Below are positions 30,658 through 37,878 of a stretch of 50,222 bases of DNA, in pieces. The stretch comes from Muribaculaceae bacterium. Its GTDB lineage: Bacteria > Bacteroidota > Bacteroidia > Bacteroidales > Muribaculaceae. A model generated the notes under the pieces. It was given only the letters and a program-made list of their open reading frames with translations. It did not search any database and was not told where the DNA came from. Where the stretch lies: assembly GCA_029071345.1 (NCBI GenBank), contig JAIEAO010000057.1, positions 1-50,222 on the forward strand, in the 5' to 3' direction. How positions within the stretch are numbered: position 1 is the stretch's first letter; every line of letters begins with the position of its first letter. The position numbers were made by a program, and so were the translations under genes.

Positions 30658-31680
30658 ATGAGCAAAATAGTAACCCTCGGAGAAATTATGCTCCGACTTT
30701 CGCCCGCCGGATGCAGCAGATTCGTGCAGGTAGACAATTTCGATGTAATATGGGGCGGCGGTGAGGCCAATGTGGCCGTGAGCTGCGCCAACTATGGTCA
30801 TGACGCTTATTTCGTCAGCAAACTTCCCGAACACGAGATCGGTCAGGCTGCTGTCAACGCACTGCGCCGTTATGGTGTGCACACCGACTTCATCGCCCGT
30901 GGCGGCAACCGCGTCGGCATTTATTACTGCGAGACAGGTGCTTCGATGCGCCCCTCTAAGGTGATCTACGACCGCGCCGGCTCTGCAATCGCCGAAGCAG
31001 ATCCCTGCGATTTCGATTTCGACAAGATCATGGAGGGTGCCGACTGGTTTCACTGGAGCGGTATCACCCCCGCCATCAGCGACAAGGCTGCCGAACTGAC
31101 ACGCCTTGCCTGTGAGGCTGCAAAGCGTCACGGCGTAACTGTATCGGTCGACCTCAACTTCCGTAAAAAACTATGGACTAAGGAGAAAGCACAGAGCATC
31201 ATGCGTCCGCTGATGCAGTATGTCGATGTATGCATCGGTAATGAGGAGGATGCGGAACTTTGCCTCGGCTTCAAACCGGATGCGGACGTAGAGGGTGGCG
31301 ACACCAACGCCGAGGGATACAAGGGTATCTTTAAAGCTATGGCTAAGGAATTCGGCTTCAAGTATGTGGCTTCGACACTTCGCGAGTCGTTCTCTGCAAC
31401 CCACAACGGTTGGAAGGCTATGATCTTCAACGGTGAAGATTTCTATGAGAGCAAGCGCTATGACATCAACCCGATCATCGACCGCGTCGGTGGCGGCGAT
31501 TCCTTCTCGGGCGGTCTTATCCACGGTCTGATCACTATGCCGACTCAGGGCGAGGCACTCGAATTTGCAGTTGCAGCTTCCGCCCTCAAACAGACTATTC
31601 CGGGAGATTTCAATTTAGTAACAACAGCCGAGGTCGAGGCCCTCGCAGGAGGCGCGGCCAACGGCAGAGTGCAGCGATAA
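30658..31680 (+). CDS. kdgK: 2-keto-3-deoxygluconate kinase (PfkB family)
   Basis: 340 residues of the ribokinase/PfkB fold: the N-terminal GGGEANVAVSCANYG substrate loop (33-47) and the anion-hole/base motif RVGGGDSFSGGL with catalytic Asp281. By family and context it phosphorylates KDG with ATP to 2-keto-3-deoxy-6-phosphogluconate (KDPG) in the cytoplasm. eda, the aldolase for that product, follows after a 64-bp spacer made of heptamers. Start is supported by an A-rich leader directly after the TGACA periodic repeat. Confidence 0.9.
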   Translation: MSKIVTLGEIMLRLSPAGCSRFVQVDNFDVIWGGGEANVAVSCANYGHDAYFVSKLPEHEIGQAAVNALRRYGVHTDFIARGGNRVGIYYCETGASMRPSKVIYDRAGSAIAEADPCDFDFDKIMEGADWFHWSGITPAISDKAAELTRLACEAAKRHGVTVSVDLNFRKKLWTKEKAQSIMRPLMQYVDVCIGNEEDAELCLGFKPDADVEGGDTNAEGYKGIFKAMAKEFGFKYVASTLRESFSATHNGWKAMIFNGEDFYESKRYDINPIIDRVGGGDSFSGGLIHGLITMPTQGEALEFAVAASALKQTIPGDFNLVTTAEVEALAGGAANGRVQR

Positions 31681-31714
31681 TTAGGCGTTAGGAGTTATGG
31701 ACACTCCCTACTGC

Positions 31715-31742
31715 AAACAGAAAACCTAAAACTGAAAACTGA
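31715..31742. repeat. heptanucleotide array (AAACTGA family)
   Basis: AAACAGA, AAACCTA, AAACTGA, AAACTGA ending 2 nt before the eda ATG. The first part of the spacer (ttaggcgttaggagttatggacactcc) is the 3'-side boundary module of the same repeat system. Confidence 0.85.
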
Positions 31743-31744
31743 CA

Positions 31745-32410
31745 ATGGCAAGATTCGATAAATTACAGGTGCTCGCCAAGATGGGCGCGGCGCCGATGGT
31801 GCCGGTGTTCTATCACAAGGATGCCGCTACGGCATGCAGCGTAGTCAAGGCATGCTACGACGGAGGCGTTCGTGCTTTCGAGTTTACCAACCGTGGCGAT
31901 TTCGCCCACGAGGTGTTTGCCGAGGTGGTGAAATTCGCCGCCAAGGAATGCCCTGAAATGGCTGTGGGTGTTGGTTCGGTTGTTGACCCCGGCACTGCAT
32001 CGCTCTACATTCAGATGGGTGCCTGCTTCGTGGTCGGTCCCCTCTTCAACCCCGAGGTTTCCAAGGTCTGCAACCGTCGCGGTGTTCCCTACACACCGGG
32101 TTGCGGCTCGGTTAGCGAAGTCGGTGCGGCTCAGGAGACTGGTTGCGACCTCTGCAAAGTATTCCCCGGCGACGTTCTCGGCCCCAAATTCGTGAAAGGT
32201 ATGATGGCCCCGATGCCCTGGAGCAAGCTGATGGTCACCGGAGGCGTGGAGCCTACCGAAGAGAACTTGACAGCATGGTTCAAGGCCGGCGTATACTGCG
32301 TGGGTATGGGCTCGAAACTCTTCCCCAAAGACCGCGTAGAGGCCAACGACTGGCAGTATGTAACCGATAAATGTAAAGAAGCACTTCAAATAATAGCTAA
32401 CGCAAAATGA
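31745..32410 (+). CDS. eda: KDPG / KHG aldolase
   Basis: 221 residues of the class I KDPG aldolase family: Glu46 in RAFEFTNRG, Arg50, and the Schiff-base Lys138 in [10 protein letters not shown]. It splits 2-keto-3-deoxy-6-phosphogluconate to pyruvate and glyceraldehyde-3-phosphate. Its TGA stop overlaps the ATG of kduI (ATGA at 32407-32410), so the two are translationally coupled. It closes the cytoplasmic uronate route begun by kduD and kdgK. Confidence 0.93.
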   Translation: MARFDKLQVLAKMGAAPMVPVFYHKDAATACSVVKACYDGGVRAFEFTNRGDFAHEVFAEVVKFAAKECPEMAVGVGSVVDPGTASLYIQMGACFVVGPLFNPEVSKVCNRRGVPYTPGCGSVSEVGAAQETGCDLCKVFPGDVLGPKFVKGMMAPMPWSKLMVTGGVEPTEENLTAWFKAGVYCVGMGSKLFPKDRVEANDWQYVTDKCKEALQIIANAK

Positions 32411-33327
32411 AAAAGATATTTTTAAGCCTCGCCCTCATGGCCGCGGCTGCTACAGGGATGGCACAGACCTCTTACTCGATCATGCGCGCCTGTCATCCCG
32501 ACGACGTGAAGCATTACACCAACGGCCAACTCCGTTCGCATTTCATGATGCCCAAGGTGATGGAGCAGGATAAGGTCAACCTCACCTATTCGATGTATGA
32601 CCGCATCATCTTCGGCGGCACAGTGCCCGTGACCAAGACCGTCGAACTTGAGACCATCGACCCGCTGAAGGCCGAGTATTTCCTTGAACGCCGCGAACTT
32701 GGCGTGATCAATACGGGAGGTCCCGGCGTGGTTAACGTTGACGGCAAAGATTATGAGCTCAACTTTAAGGACGCCCTCTATGTGGGCCGCGGCAATAAGA
32801 AGGTGACATTCCGTAGCAAGGATGCCGCCAACCCCGCCAAGTTCTACATCAACTCTACTCCCGCTCACAAAGAGTATAAGACTCAGCTCATCACCATCGA
32901 CGGCCGCAAGGGTAGCATCAAGGCTAACCGCATGCACGCCGGATGTCTCGAAGAGAGCAACGACCGCTATATCAATCAGCTCATCACGAAGAACGTGCTT
33001 CAGGAAGGTCCCTGTCAACTTCAGATGGGTCTGACCGAGCTGATGCCCGGATCGGTATGGAACACCATGCCGGCCCACACCCACGACCGTCGCGTCGAGG
33101 CTTACTACTACTTCAACGTACCCGAAGGCAACGCCATATGCCACCTCATGGGTGAGAAAGAGGAAAACCGCCTCATTTGGCTCCACAACGAGCAGGCCGT
33201 GATGGCACCCGAATGGTCGATCCACGCCGCCGCCGGCACATCAAACTACATGTTCATCTGGGGCATGGGAGGTGAAAACCTCGACTACGGCGACATGGAC
33301 AAAATCCAATACCTCGAAATGAAATAA
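32407..33327 (+). CDS. kduI: 5-keto-4-deoxyuronate isomerase with predicted signal peptide
   Basis: 306 residues. The KduI cupin core is clear, with the zinc ligands in [16 protein letters not shown] (His224, His226, Glu231) and His273 in [18 protein letters not shown]. It isomerises 5-keto-4-deoxyuronate (DKI) to DKII. Oddly, the protein begins [22 protein letters not shown], a typical signal peptide with an AxA-like cleavage site near residue 20. The well-known cytoplasmic KduI proteins are about 280 residues and lack this. Translation is coupled to eda by an ATGA overlap, so the start is firm. If exported, the isomerisation happens in the periplasm and DKII is what must be imported, probably by the EIIC-like permease in the same run. 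Confidence 0.92.
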   Translation: MKKIFLSLALMAAAATGMAQTSYSIMRACHPDDVKHYTNGQLRSHFMMPKVMEQDKVNLTYSMYDRIIFGGTVPVTKTVELETIDPLKAEYFLERRELGVINTGGPGVVNVDGKDYELNFKDALYVGRGNKKVTFRSKDAANPAKFYINSTPAHKEYKTQLITIDGRKGSIKANRMHAGCLEESNDRYINQLITKNVLQEGPCQLQMGLTELMPGSVWNTMPAHTHDRRVEAYYYFNVPEGNAICHLMGEKEENRLIWLHNEQAVMAPEWSIHAAAGTSNYMFIWGMGGENLDYGDMDKIQYLEMK

Positions 33328-33335
33328 CCCCCAAG

Positions 33336-33370
33336 CCTTTAGTTCTTAGGCTTTAGGCTTTAGATATTAG
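33336..33370. repeat. heptanucleotide array (CTTTAGG family)
   Basis: CCTTTAG, TTCTTAG, GCTTTAG, GCTTTAG, ATATTAG, 9 bp after the kduI stop. Confidence 0.85.
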
Positions 33371-33390
33371 CCAAAAGGGTCTACAAGTAT

Positions 33391-33424
33391 GAGGCAGCTT
33401 GACTTCGGATAGTTAGGCTGCCTC
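33391..33424 (+). terminator. possible terminator hairpin after kduI
   Basis: GAGGCAGC and GCTGCCTC, perfect 8-bp arms with an 18-nt loop. It has no clear T-run. A second dyad, CACCTCG (33444-33450) with CGAGGTG (33482-33488), follows. The rest of 33425-33571 shows nothing recognisable. Confidence 0.45.
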
Positions 33425-33571
33425 TGATGCATTTAAGTCTCCCCACCTCGTTTAAGGAAGCGGGGGATTCGTGGGCGGAATCGAGGTGTTCGTTGAATAG
33501 TAGATATTAGGACGGCACGTAATTCACTATTTTTTTATTATCTTAGCTGAATATTTTCTAATTCTAACGAT

Positions 33572-33973
33572 ATGAAATCATTTAAATATCTTGCTCTGGC
33601 GACGGCGTTGTGTGCTTCGGCGCAGATGTGGGCACTTGATTTTCCTTGGCTCTCTTTCAAGATGAAGGATGCGTCGGAAATCACTGTAGCCGCCGATAAT
33701 CTCGTGATGAATTACTCTGACGGCAATCTCGTGCTGACCTCCGGCAATGTCAATGAAACCCTCCCTGTGGCTGACATAGCTTCGATGAGTTTTACCAATC
33801 AGCCCGCAGGCGTGGAGGAGATTGTAGCCACTCCTTCCGAATCGGCTACCTATTACACTTTAAGGGGTGTGAATGTGGGTGAATTTGCATCCGCTGATGA
33901 TGCACGCCGTGAGCTCCCTTCGGGCACATATATCGCTAAATCAGCATCCAAATCTTTCAAGGTAATTTTCTGA
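33572..33973 (+). CDS. small secreted protein with C-terminal sorting-like tail
   Basis: 130 residues: a signal peptide (about 1-21), a short beta-rich segment (LVMNYSDGNLVLTSGNVNETLPVADIASMSF) and a tail YYTLRGVNVGEFA...LPSGTYIAKSASKSFKVIF. The tail has the same layout as the ends of both tandem paralogs at 10375-13707 (YFNLQG...GLYIKRQG...KVIF), a Bacteroidales C-terminal signal-like module. Function is unknown. It is 4 bp upstream of the Cthe_2159-like gene and surely co-transcribed with it. Confidence 0.75.
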   Translation: MKSFKYLALATALCASAQMWALDFPWLSFKMKDASEITVAADNLVMNYSDGNLVLTSGNVNETLPVADIASMSFTNQPAGVEEIVATPSESATYYTLRGVNVGEFASADDARRELPSGTYIAKSASKSFKVIF

Positions 33974-33977
33974 CGCT

Positions 33978-35915
33978 ATGAAGAAATACTTTTTTATCGC
34001 AGCATTAACCCTGACAGCCATCATGGCTCAGGCGCAATCAATAAATTTCATTAAGGATGGCGTCACCTATAATTTCCCCGCCGCAACAGCCGGGGAGATG
34101 ACCTTTGACGGCGCGGCCGTAAATGTTGCCGGTCGAACCTTTGATCTTTCGCAGTGGTCGCTCATCAAGGTAACCGACTCGGAAGTGGCTTCCAAGACGG
34201 TGGAAATCACTTACTCCGGCAATTCCGGCGCAGTGATGGTAGCGGGCGATATAGCTCCTTATATCGAGGTATCCACCGATGGCGCGCACGTCACGGTTAC
34301 GCAGTCGGATCTCGTTTCAGAGTCCACTTGTGGCGAAATCACCTACGTCCTCAAAGGTGAGGCTGCCGACGGTTCGTTTAACTTAACAGGTTCATACAAA
34401 GCCACTATCGAGCTGCAGGGCGTTACGCTCACCAACCCATCGGGTGCGGCACTCAACATCACCAACGGCAAACGCATTGCAGTTAGCGCAAAGAACGGCA
34501 CCGTCAATTCGTTTACCGATGGCGCCGGTTCGCAGAAAGGTGCAATCGCCTGCACGGGTCATCTGGAGTTCAAAGGTAAAGGTGAATTGAACGTTAAAGG
34601 TAACAAATCGCACGCCATCTACGCCAAGGAGTATGTGGAAATCAAGAACCTGACCCTCAATATCACCGGCTCTAAGAAAGACGGCATCAACTGTGCGCAG
34701 TATTTCCTGATGGAGAGCGGCAACGTCACCATCGCCTCACCGGGCGACGACGGCATCCAGACCTCGTTCAAGGATGATGCAGACCGCGAGGCGGAGGATA
34801 CGGGCACAATCACCATCAAGGGCGGCACGCTGACCGTAACCATATCGGCCGATGCCGCGAAGTGCATCAAGGCTGATGCCGATGTTATCATCGCAGGCGG
34901 CACTCTCCACCTCACCACCAACGCCAACGGCATCTGGGACAGCACCAAACTGAAGACCAAGGCTTCTGCATGCATCGGTGCTGACGGCAATGTGGAGATC
35001 AACGGCGGCACACTCAACCTGAAGGCCACCGGCAGCGGAGGCAAGGGCATCTCTTGCGACGGCGTCTTTACCTCCAACGGCGGTAACACCACAATCGCTA
35101 CCACAGGCGGTATGCTCGTCTACTCCAACGGTACGCTCAACCATAACTACACCTCATCGGCGGACCGTATCAACTCCGATTATAAGTCTTCGGCAAAGGG
35201 TATCAAAGCCGATGAGGGTGTCGTGATCAACGACGGCGAGTTTTACATCACCACTGCTTCAAACAATGCCGAAGGGATAGAGAGCAAAAAGACCCTCGAT
35301 ATCAAGGGTGGAAAAATCTTCGTGAAGGCGTACGACGACGGCATCAACTCGTCGAACGACTTCAGCGTGTCGGGCGGCGACCTCACCGTAATCTCTGTTG
35401 TGGGCGATGGTCTTGACTCCAACGGTAACCTCTATATCAGTGGCGGTTATATCCGCACGATGGGTTCCGGCGGCATGGAAATGGGTCTCGATGCTGCCAC
35501 GGAAGATGGTTGCGCGGTCTACATCACCGGCGGAACATTCCTTGCCTTCGGAGGCAGCAACACCTATCCCACCAAGAGCGGATCGACGCAGGCATTCGTA
35601 AAGGCCACAGGCTCCATCACAGCCAACACCGAGGTATCGGTAAGTGCCGGGAGCACCGTGCTTGCCACCTTCACCGTGCCATCAGAATACACCCAGAGCA
35701 CTGGCAGCGGTCCGCGCTCGGAAGATCCCTCAGAACCGATCACACGTGGCCCGGGCAACGGCCCCGGCGGAGGCGGCTGGGGACCCGGCGGATCATCAGG
35801 CAGTGGCTCGCTCATGATCAGTTGCCCCGAACTCAAATCCGGCACCTCCTACACCATCACCAACAACGGCACCACAACCACCGCCACCGCCGCCCTAACC
35901 TCCTCCGGCCGCTAA
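33978..35915 (+). CDS. Cthe_2159-like (DUF4353) secreted carbohydrate-binding beta-helix protein
   Basis: 645 residues: a signal peptide (about 1-19), an N-terminal module (about 20-120), then beta-helix repeats rich in Asp/Gly/Asn (KKDGINCAQYFLMESGNVTIASPGDDGIQTSF; ADADVIIAGGTLHLTTNANGIWD; KGISCDGVF; AYDDGINSSNDFSVSGG). This is the pattern of the Cthe_2159/DUF4353 family, whose founding member binds polygalacturonate and cellulose with calcium. A Gly/Pro-rich low-complexity stretch (about 585-615) precedes the end. It supports a pectin-like substrate for the locus. It ends 29 nt before a strong bidirectional terminator. Confidence 0.82.
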   Translation: MKKYFFIAALTLTAIMAQAQSINFIKDGVTYNFPAATAGEMTFDGAAVNVAGRTFDLSQWSLIKVTDSEVASKTVEITYSGNSGAVMVAGDIAPYIEVSTDGAHVTVTQSDLVSESTCGEITYVLKGEAADGSFNLTGSYKATIELQGVTLTNPSGAALNITNGKRIAVSAKNGTVNSFTDGAGSQKGAIACTGHLEFKGKGELNVKGNKSHAIYAKEYVEIKNLTLNITGSKKDGINCAQYFLMESGNVTIASPGDDGIQTSFKDDADREAEDTGTITIKGGTLTVTISADAAKCIKADADVIIAGGTLHLTTNANGIWDSTKLKTKASACIGADGNVEINGGTLNLKATGSGGKGISCDGVFTSNGGNTTIATTGGMLVYSNGTLNHNYTSSADRINSDYKSSAKGIKADEGVVINDGEFYITTASNNAEGIESKKTLDIKGGKIFVKAYDDGINSSNDFSVSGGDLTVISVVGDGLDSNGNLYISGGYIRTMGSGGMEMGLDAATEDGCAVYITGGTFLAFGGSNTYPTKSGSTQAFVKATGSITANTEVSVSAGSTVLATFTVPSEYTQSTGSGPRSEDPSEPITRGPGNGPGGGGWGPGGSSGSGSLMISCPELKSGTSYTITNNGTTTTATAALTSSGR

Positions 35916-35944
35916 TCTCGCTACACCCGCCAATACCTCCTGAC

Positions 35945-35990
35945 ATAAAGAGACCTCTTCAACAGCGATGAAGAGGCCTCTTTATTGTTT
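35945..35990. terminator. strong bidirectional intrinsic terminator
   Basis: AAAGAGACCTCTTCA and TGAAGAGGCCTCTTT, 15-bp stem with one G-T type mismatch, loop ACAGCGA, A/T tracts on both sides. It lies between convergent genes and should stop both the plus-strand run and the polA-side transcript. Confidence 0.85.
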
Positions 35991-36038
35991 CCAAGATTGT
36001 GGCGCAAACGAAGTGCACGCTTATCTAACCAGCAGGGG

Positions 36039-36077
36039 ATTAGTGGGCGTCGAGCCAGTTGGTGGCGACACCGCAGG
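36039..36077. repeat. 39-bp direct repeat, outer copy of polA 3' end
   Basis: Matches the polA 3' end at 37840-37878 in 38 of 39 bases. Read as codons, the single difference is synonymous (GGC to GGT, Gly). It now lies downstream of the inserted AlbA_2 gene and encodes nothing. It is probably the original polA end. Confidence 0.95.
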
Positions 36078-36089
36078 TGATTCGAGAAT

Positions 36090-37817
36090 CTAATTATTAT
36101 TTTCAGGAGTAAATAAAGAGACTCCTTTTGCAGTTAGTTTATAAGCTTGTTTAGCACTTGTAGGTTTATCTGGATTCGTCATTTCAATATACTTAAAATC
36201 TATTAAAGGTAAGATTATCTTCCTTTTTAGATCTTTTGTGGATGTATAATCCAGCTTCATGGAAAGTTCCTTGGCTGAAAGGTTACTTGCATTTAAAAGT
36301 TCTAGAAGGTCAATTGTGGAGACCATCATTCCTGCTGCATTACCTTTGAATCGGGAACTATTCCATACTTGGACAAATAGTTGTTCAAGAAGTTGTCCAA
36401 GTTGAACTTTATCGATTATAACAGATTGATTAATAGACTCATGAACTTGGACAACATTCTGTCCAAGTATCTGTCTAAGTCCTTCTCCGATATGATCTTC
36501 TACATCATTAATAACATCTACAACTTTATTTACAAAACCATCTCTGCAAGGAATGGTCATTAAGAAATAGGTTCTGTCATCATCGGTTTCTATGGAAGCT
36601 CTTTCCGAGCCATTGTTTTTAAGAGCTTTTTGAATAGTTGGTATCCCGGTTGCTCTACCCTCTGTCAAATCCAATTCTTTTAGAAAATCACCTAACCTTC
36701 TATTGCGATATCTCCTGGCCTTTAATTTTCTTGCTGATTTTATAGCTTCCGAAGTTATGGATCTGTCAGGCCCAGCATAGCTTAGAATATCGACATGGGT
36801 AGGTTCTATGGTAATTTCCACCGGTTCTCGTTCCTGATAGTCTCGATGATAAAGGGCGTTTACAACCGACTCTTCAAACGATTGATAAGGATAGTTGTAT
36901 ATTTTATCTGACTTTTCATCATCTGTAGGCTTGACAATACGTTTCTTTATGACATTAGTACGAAGATATGACAAACTCTCTTTAATCATTTTAGGAATTG
37001 GTCCGGTAATCTTTGGCACTTCAATCATCAAATCAGGATTTTCAACGCTTCCTTCCGGGAAAATAACTATATCAATCTGCGTCACAGGAAAAAACTTCTC
37101 AGGATGTTCGCAAAACATCATTGCAGCAACATTCTTGATAAGACGATTCTCTGTTGGACCTGTCAATAAATCCATTTCATCCAGAACCTCTATAAGCGGA
37201 CGCTCTATGAAATTATCCGCTAATTTACTTCTTACAGCCTTAAGATGTTCATATACTAAAACCCCTGAAATGTCTTCAATCTTGATAGATTCATTTCCTC
37301 GTTCATCAAATGGTATGCGGTTAGCAAGAGCCCTAACCTCATCAAGAGTTTCGCCTCTGGCCTCAATAGTAGAGGATTTGCTCCGAACATAATATTTCAG
37401 CGGAGATTTATTTTTTGCCACAACACTCTCTGCAACACAATAAGGTCTATTAGGTCCTGTAGGTACCCAAATAGCAAGTATGGTCTGGCCATCCACTTCC
37501 TCTACCGATACCTTCGTATTGTAGGATATGGATTTTAGATTAGAAGATGAGATCTTAGCATCATAACCCACCATATCCTGAAGTATACCGTCAATAGATT
37601 CTAACGGTATGCCTTTTACAGGACGCTTCGCAATGCCATTATCGTCCTGCTCCACCCCTACAAGAATATACCCGCCTCCTGTATTATCCAAATCCGTAGC
37701 AAAAGCACATATTGTATGGTATATTTTATCAGGATTCCATCCTTTTTTGAATTCTATACGGTCTGACTCAACCTTTCTTTTATTGAGTAAATCCTCGATA
37801 TTTATTGGTAATGCCAT
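36090..37817 (-). CDS. AlbA_2-domain ATP-binding protein, inserted cassette
   Basis: 575 residues. An N-terminal AlbA_2 (Schlafen-like) domain (about 15-135: ESDRIEFKKGW, FATDLDNTGGGYILVGVEQDDNG) is followed by an ATPase-like C-terminal half (HATPase_c_4 type: YPYQSFEESVVNALYHRDYQEREPVEITIEPTHVDILSYAGP, about 315-360; GRATGIPTIQKAL, about 395-407) and a winged-helix-like end (ELSMKLDYTSTKDLKRKIILPLIDFKYIEMTNP). Such proteins are usually called putative transcriptional regulators and are frequent in variable and defence-rich loci; no function is proven. The gene is visibly more AT-rich than its neighbours. It fills the space between two 39-bp copies of the polA 3' end almost completely (12 bp and 22 bp left), with no room for its own promoter. 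Confidence 0.9.
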   Translation of the reverse strand: MALPINIEDLLNKRKVESDRIEFKKGWNPDKIYHTICAFATDLDNTGGGYILVGVEQDDNGIAKRPVKGIPLESIDGILQDMVGYDAKISSSNLKSISYNTKVSVEEVDGQTILAIWVPTGPNRPYCVAESVVAKNKSPLKYYVRSKSSTIEARGETLDEVRALANRIPFDERGNESIKIEDISGVLVYEHLKAVRSKLADNFIERPLIEVLDEMDLLTGPTENRLIKNVAAMMFCEHPEKFFPVTQIDIVIFPEGSVENPDLMIEVPKITGPIPKMIKESLSYLRTNVIKKRIVKPTDDEKSDKIYNYPYQSFEESVVNALYHRDYQEREPVEITIEPTHVDILSYAGPDRSITSEAIKSARKLKARRYRNRRLGDFLKELDLTEGRATGIPTIQKALKNNGSERASIETDDDRTYFLMTIPCRDGFVNKVVDVINDVEDHIGEGLRQILGQNVVQVHESINQSVIIDKVQLGQLLEQLFVQVWNSSRFKGNAAGMMVSTIDLLELLNASNLSAKELSMKLDYTSTKDLKRKIILPLIDFKYIEMTNPDKPTSAKQAYKLTAKGVSLFTPENNN

Positions 37818-37839
37818 CAGTTGATATTTTTGTGTGGGT

Positions 37840-37878
37840 ATTAGTGGGCGTCGAGCCAGTTGGTGGCGACGCCGCAGG
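37840..37878. repeat. 39-bp direct repeat, in-gene copy (polA 3' end)
   Basis: The coding copy: the polA stop codon (37841-37843) and its last 12 codons. The inserted gene's ATG is exactly 22 bp away, as in the DUF1016 cassette. Confidence 0.95.
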
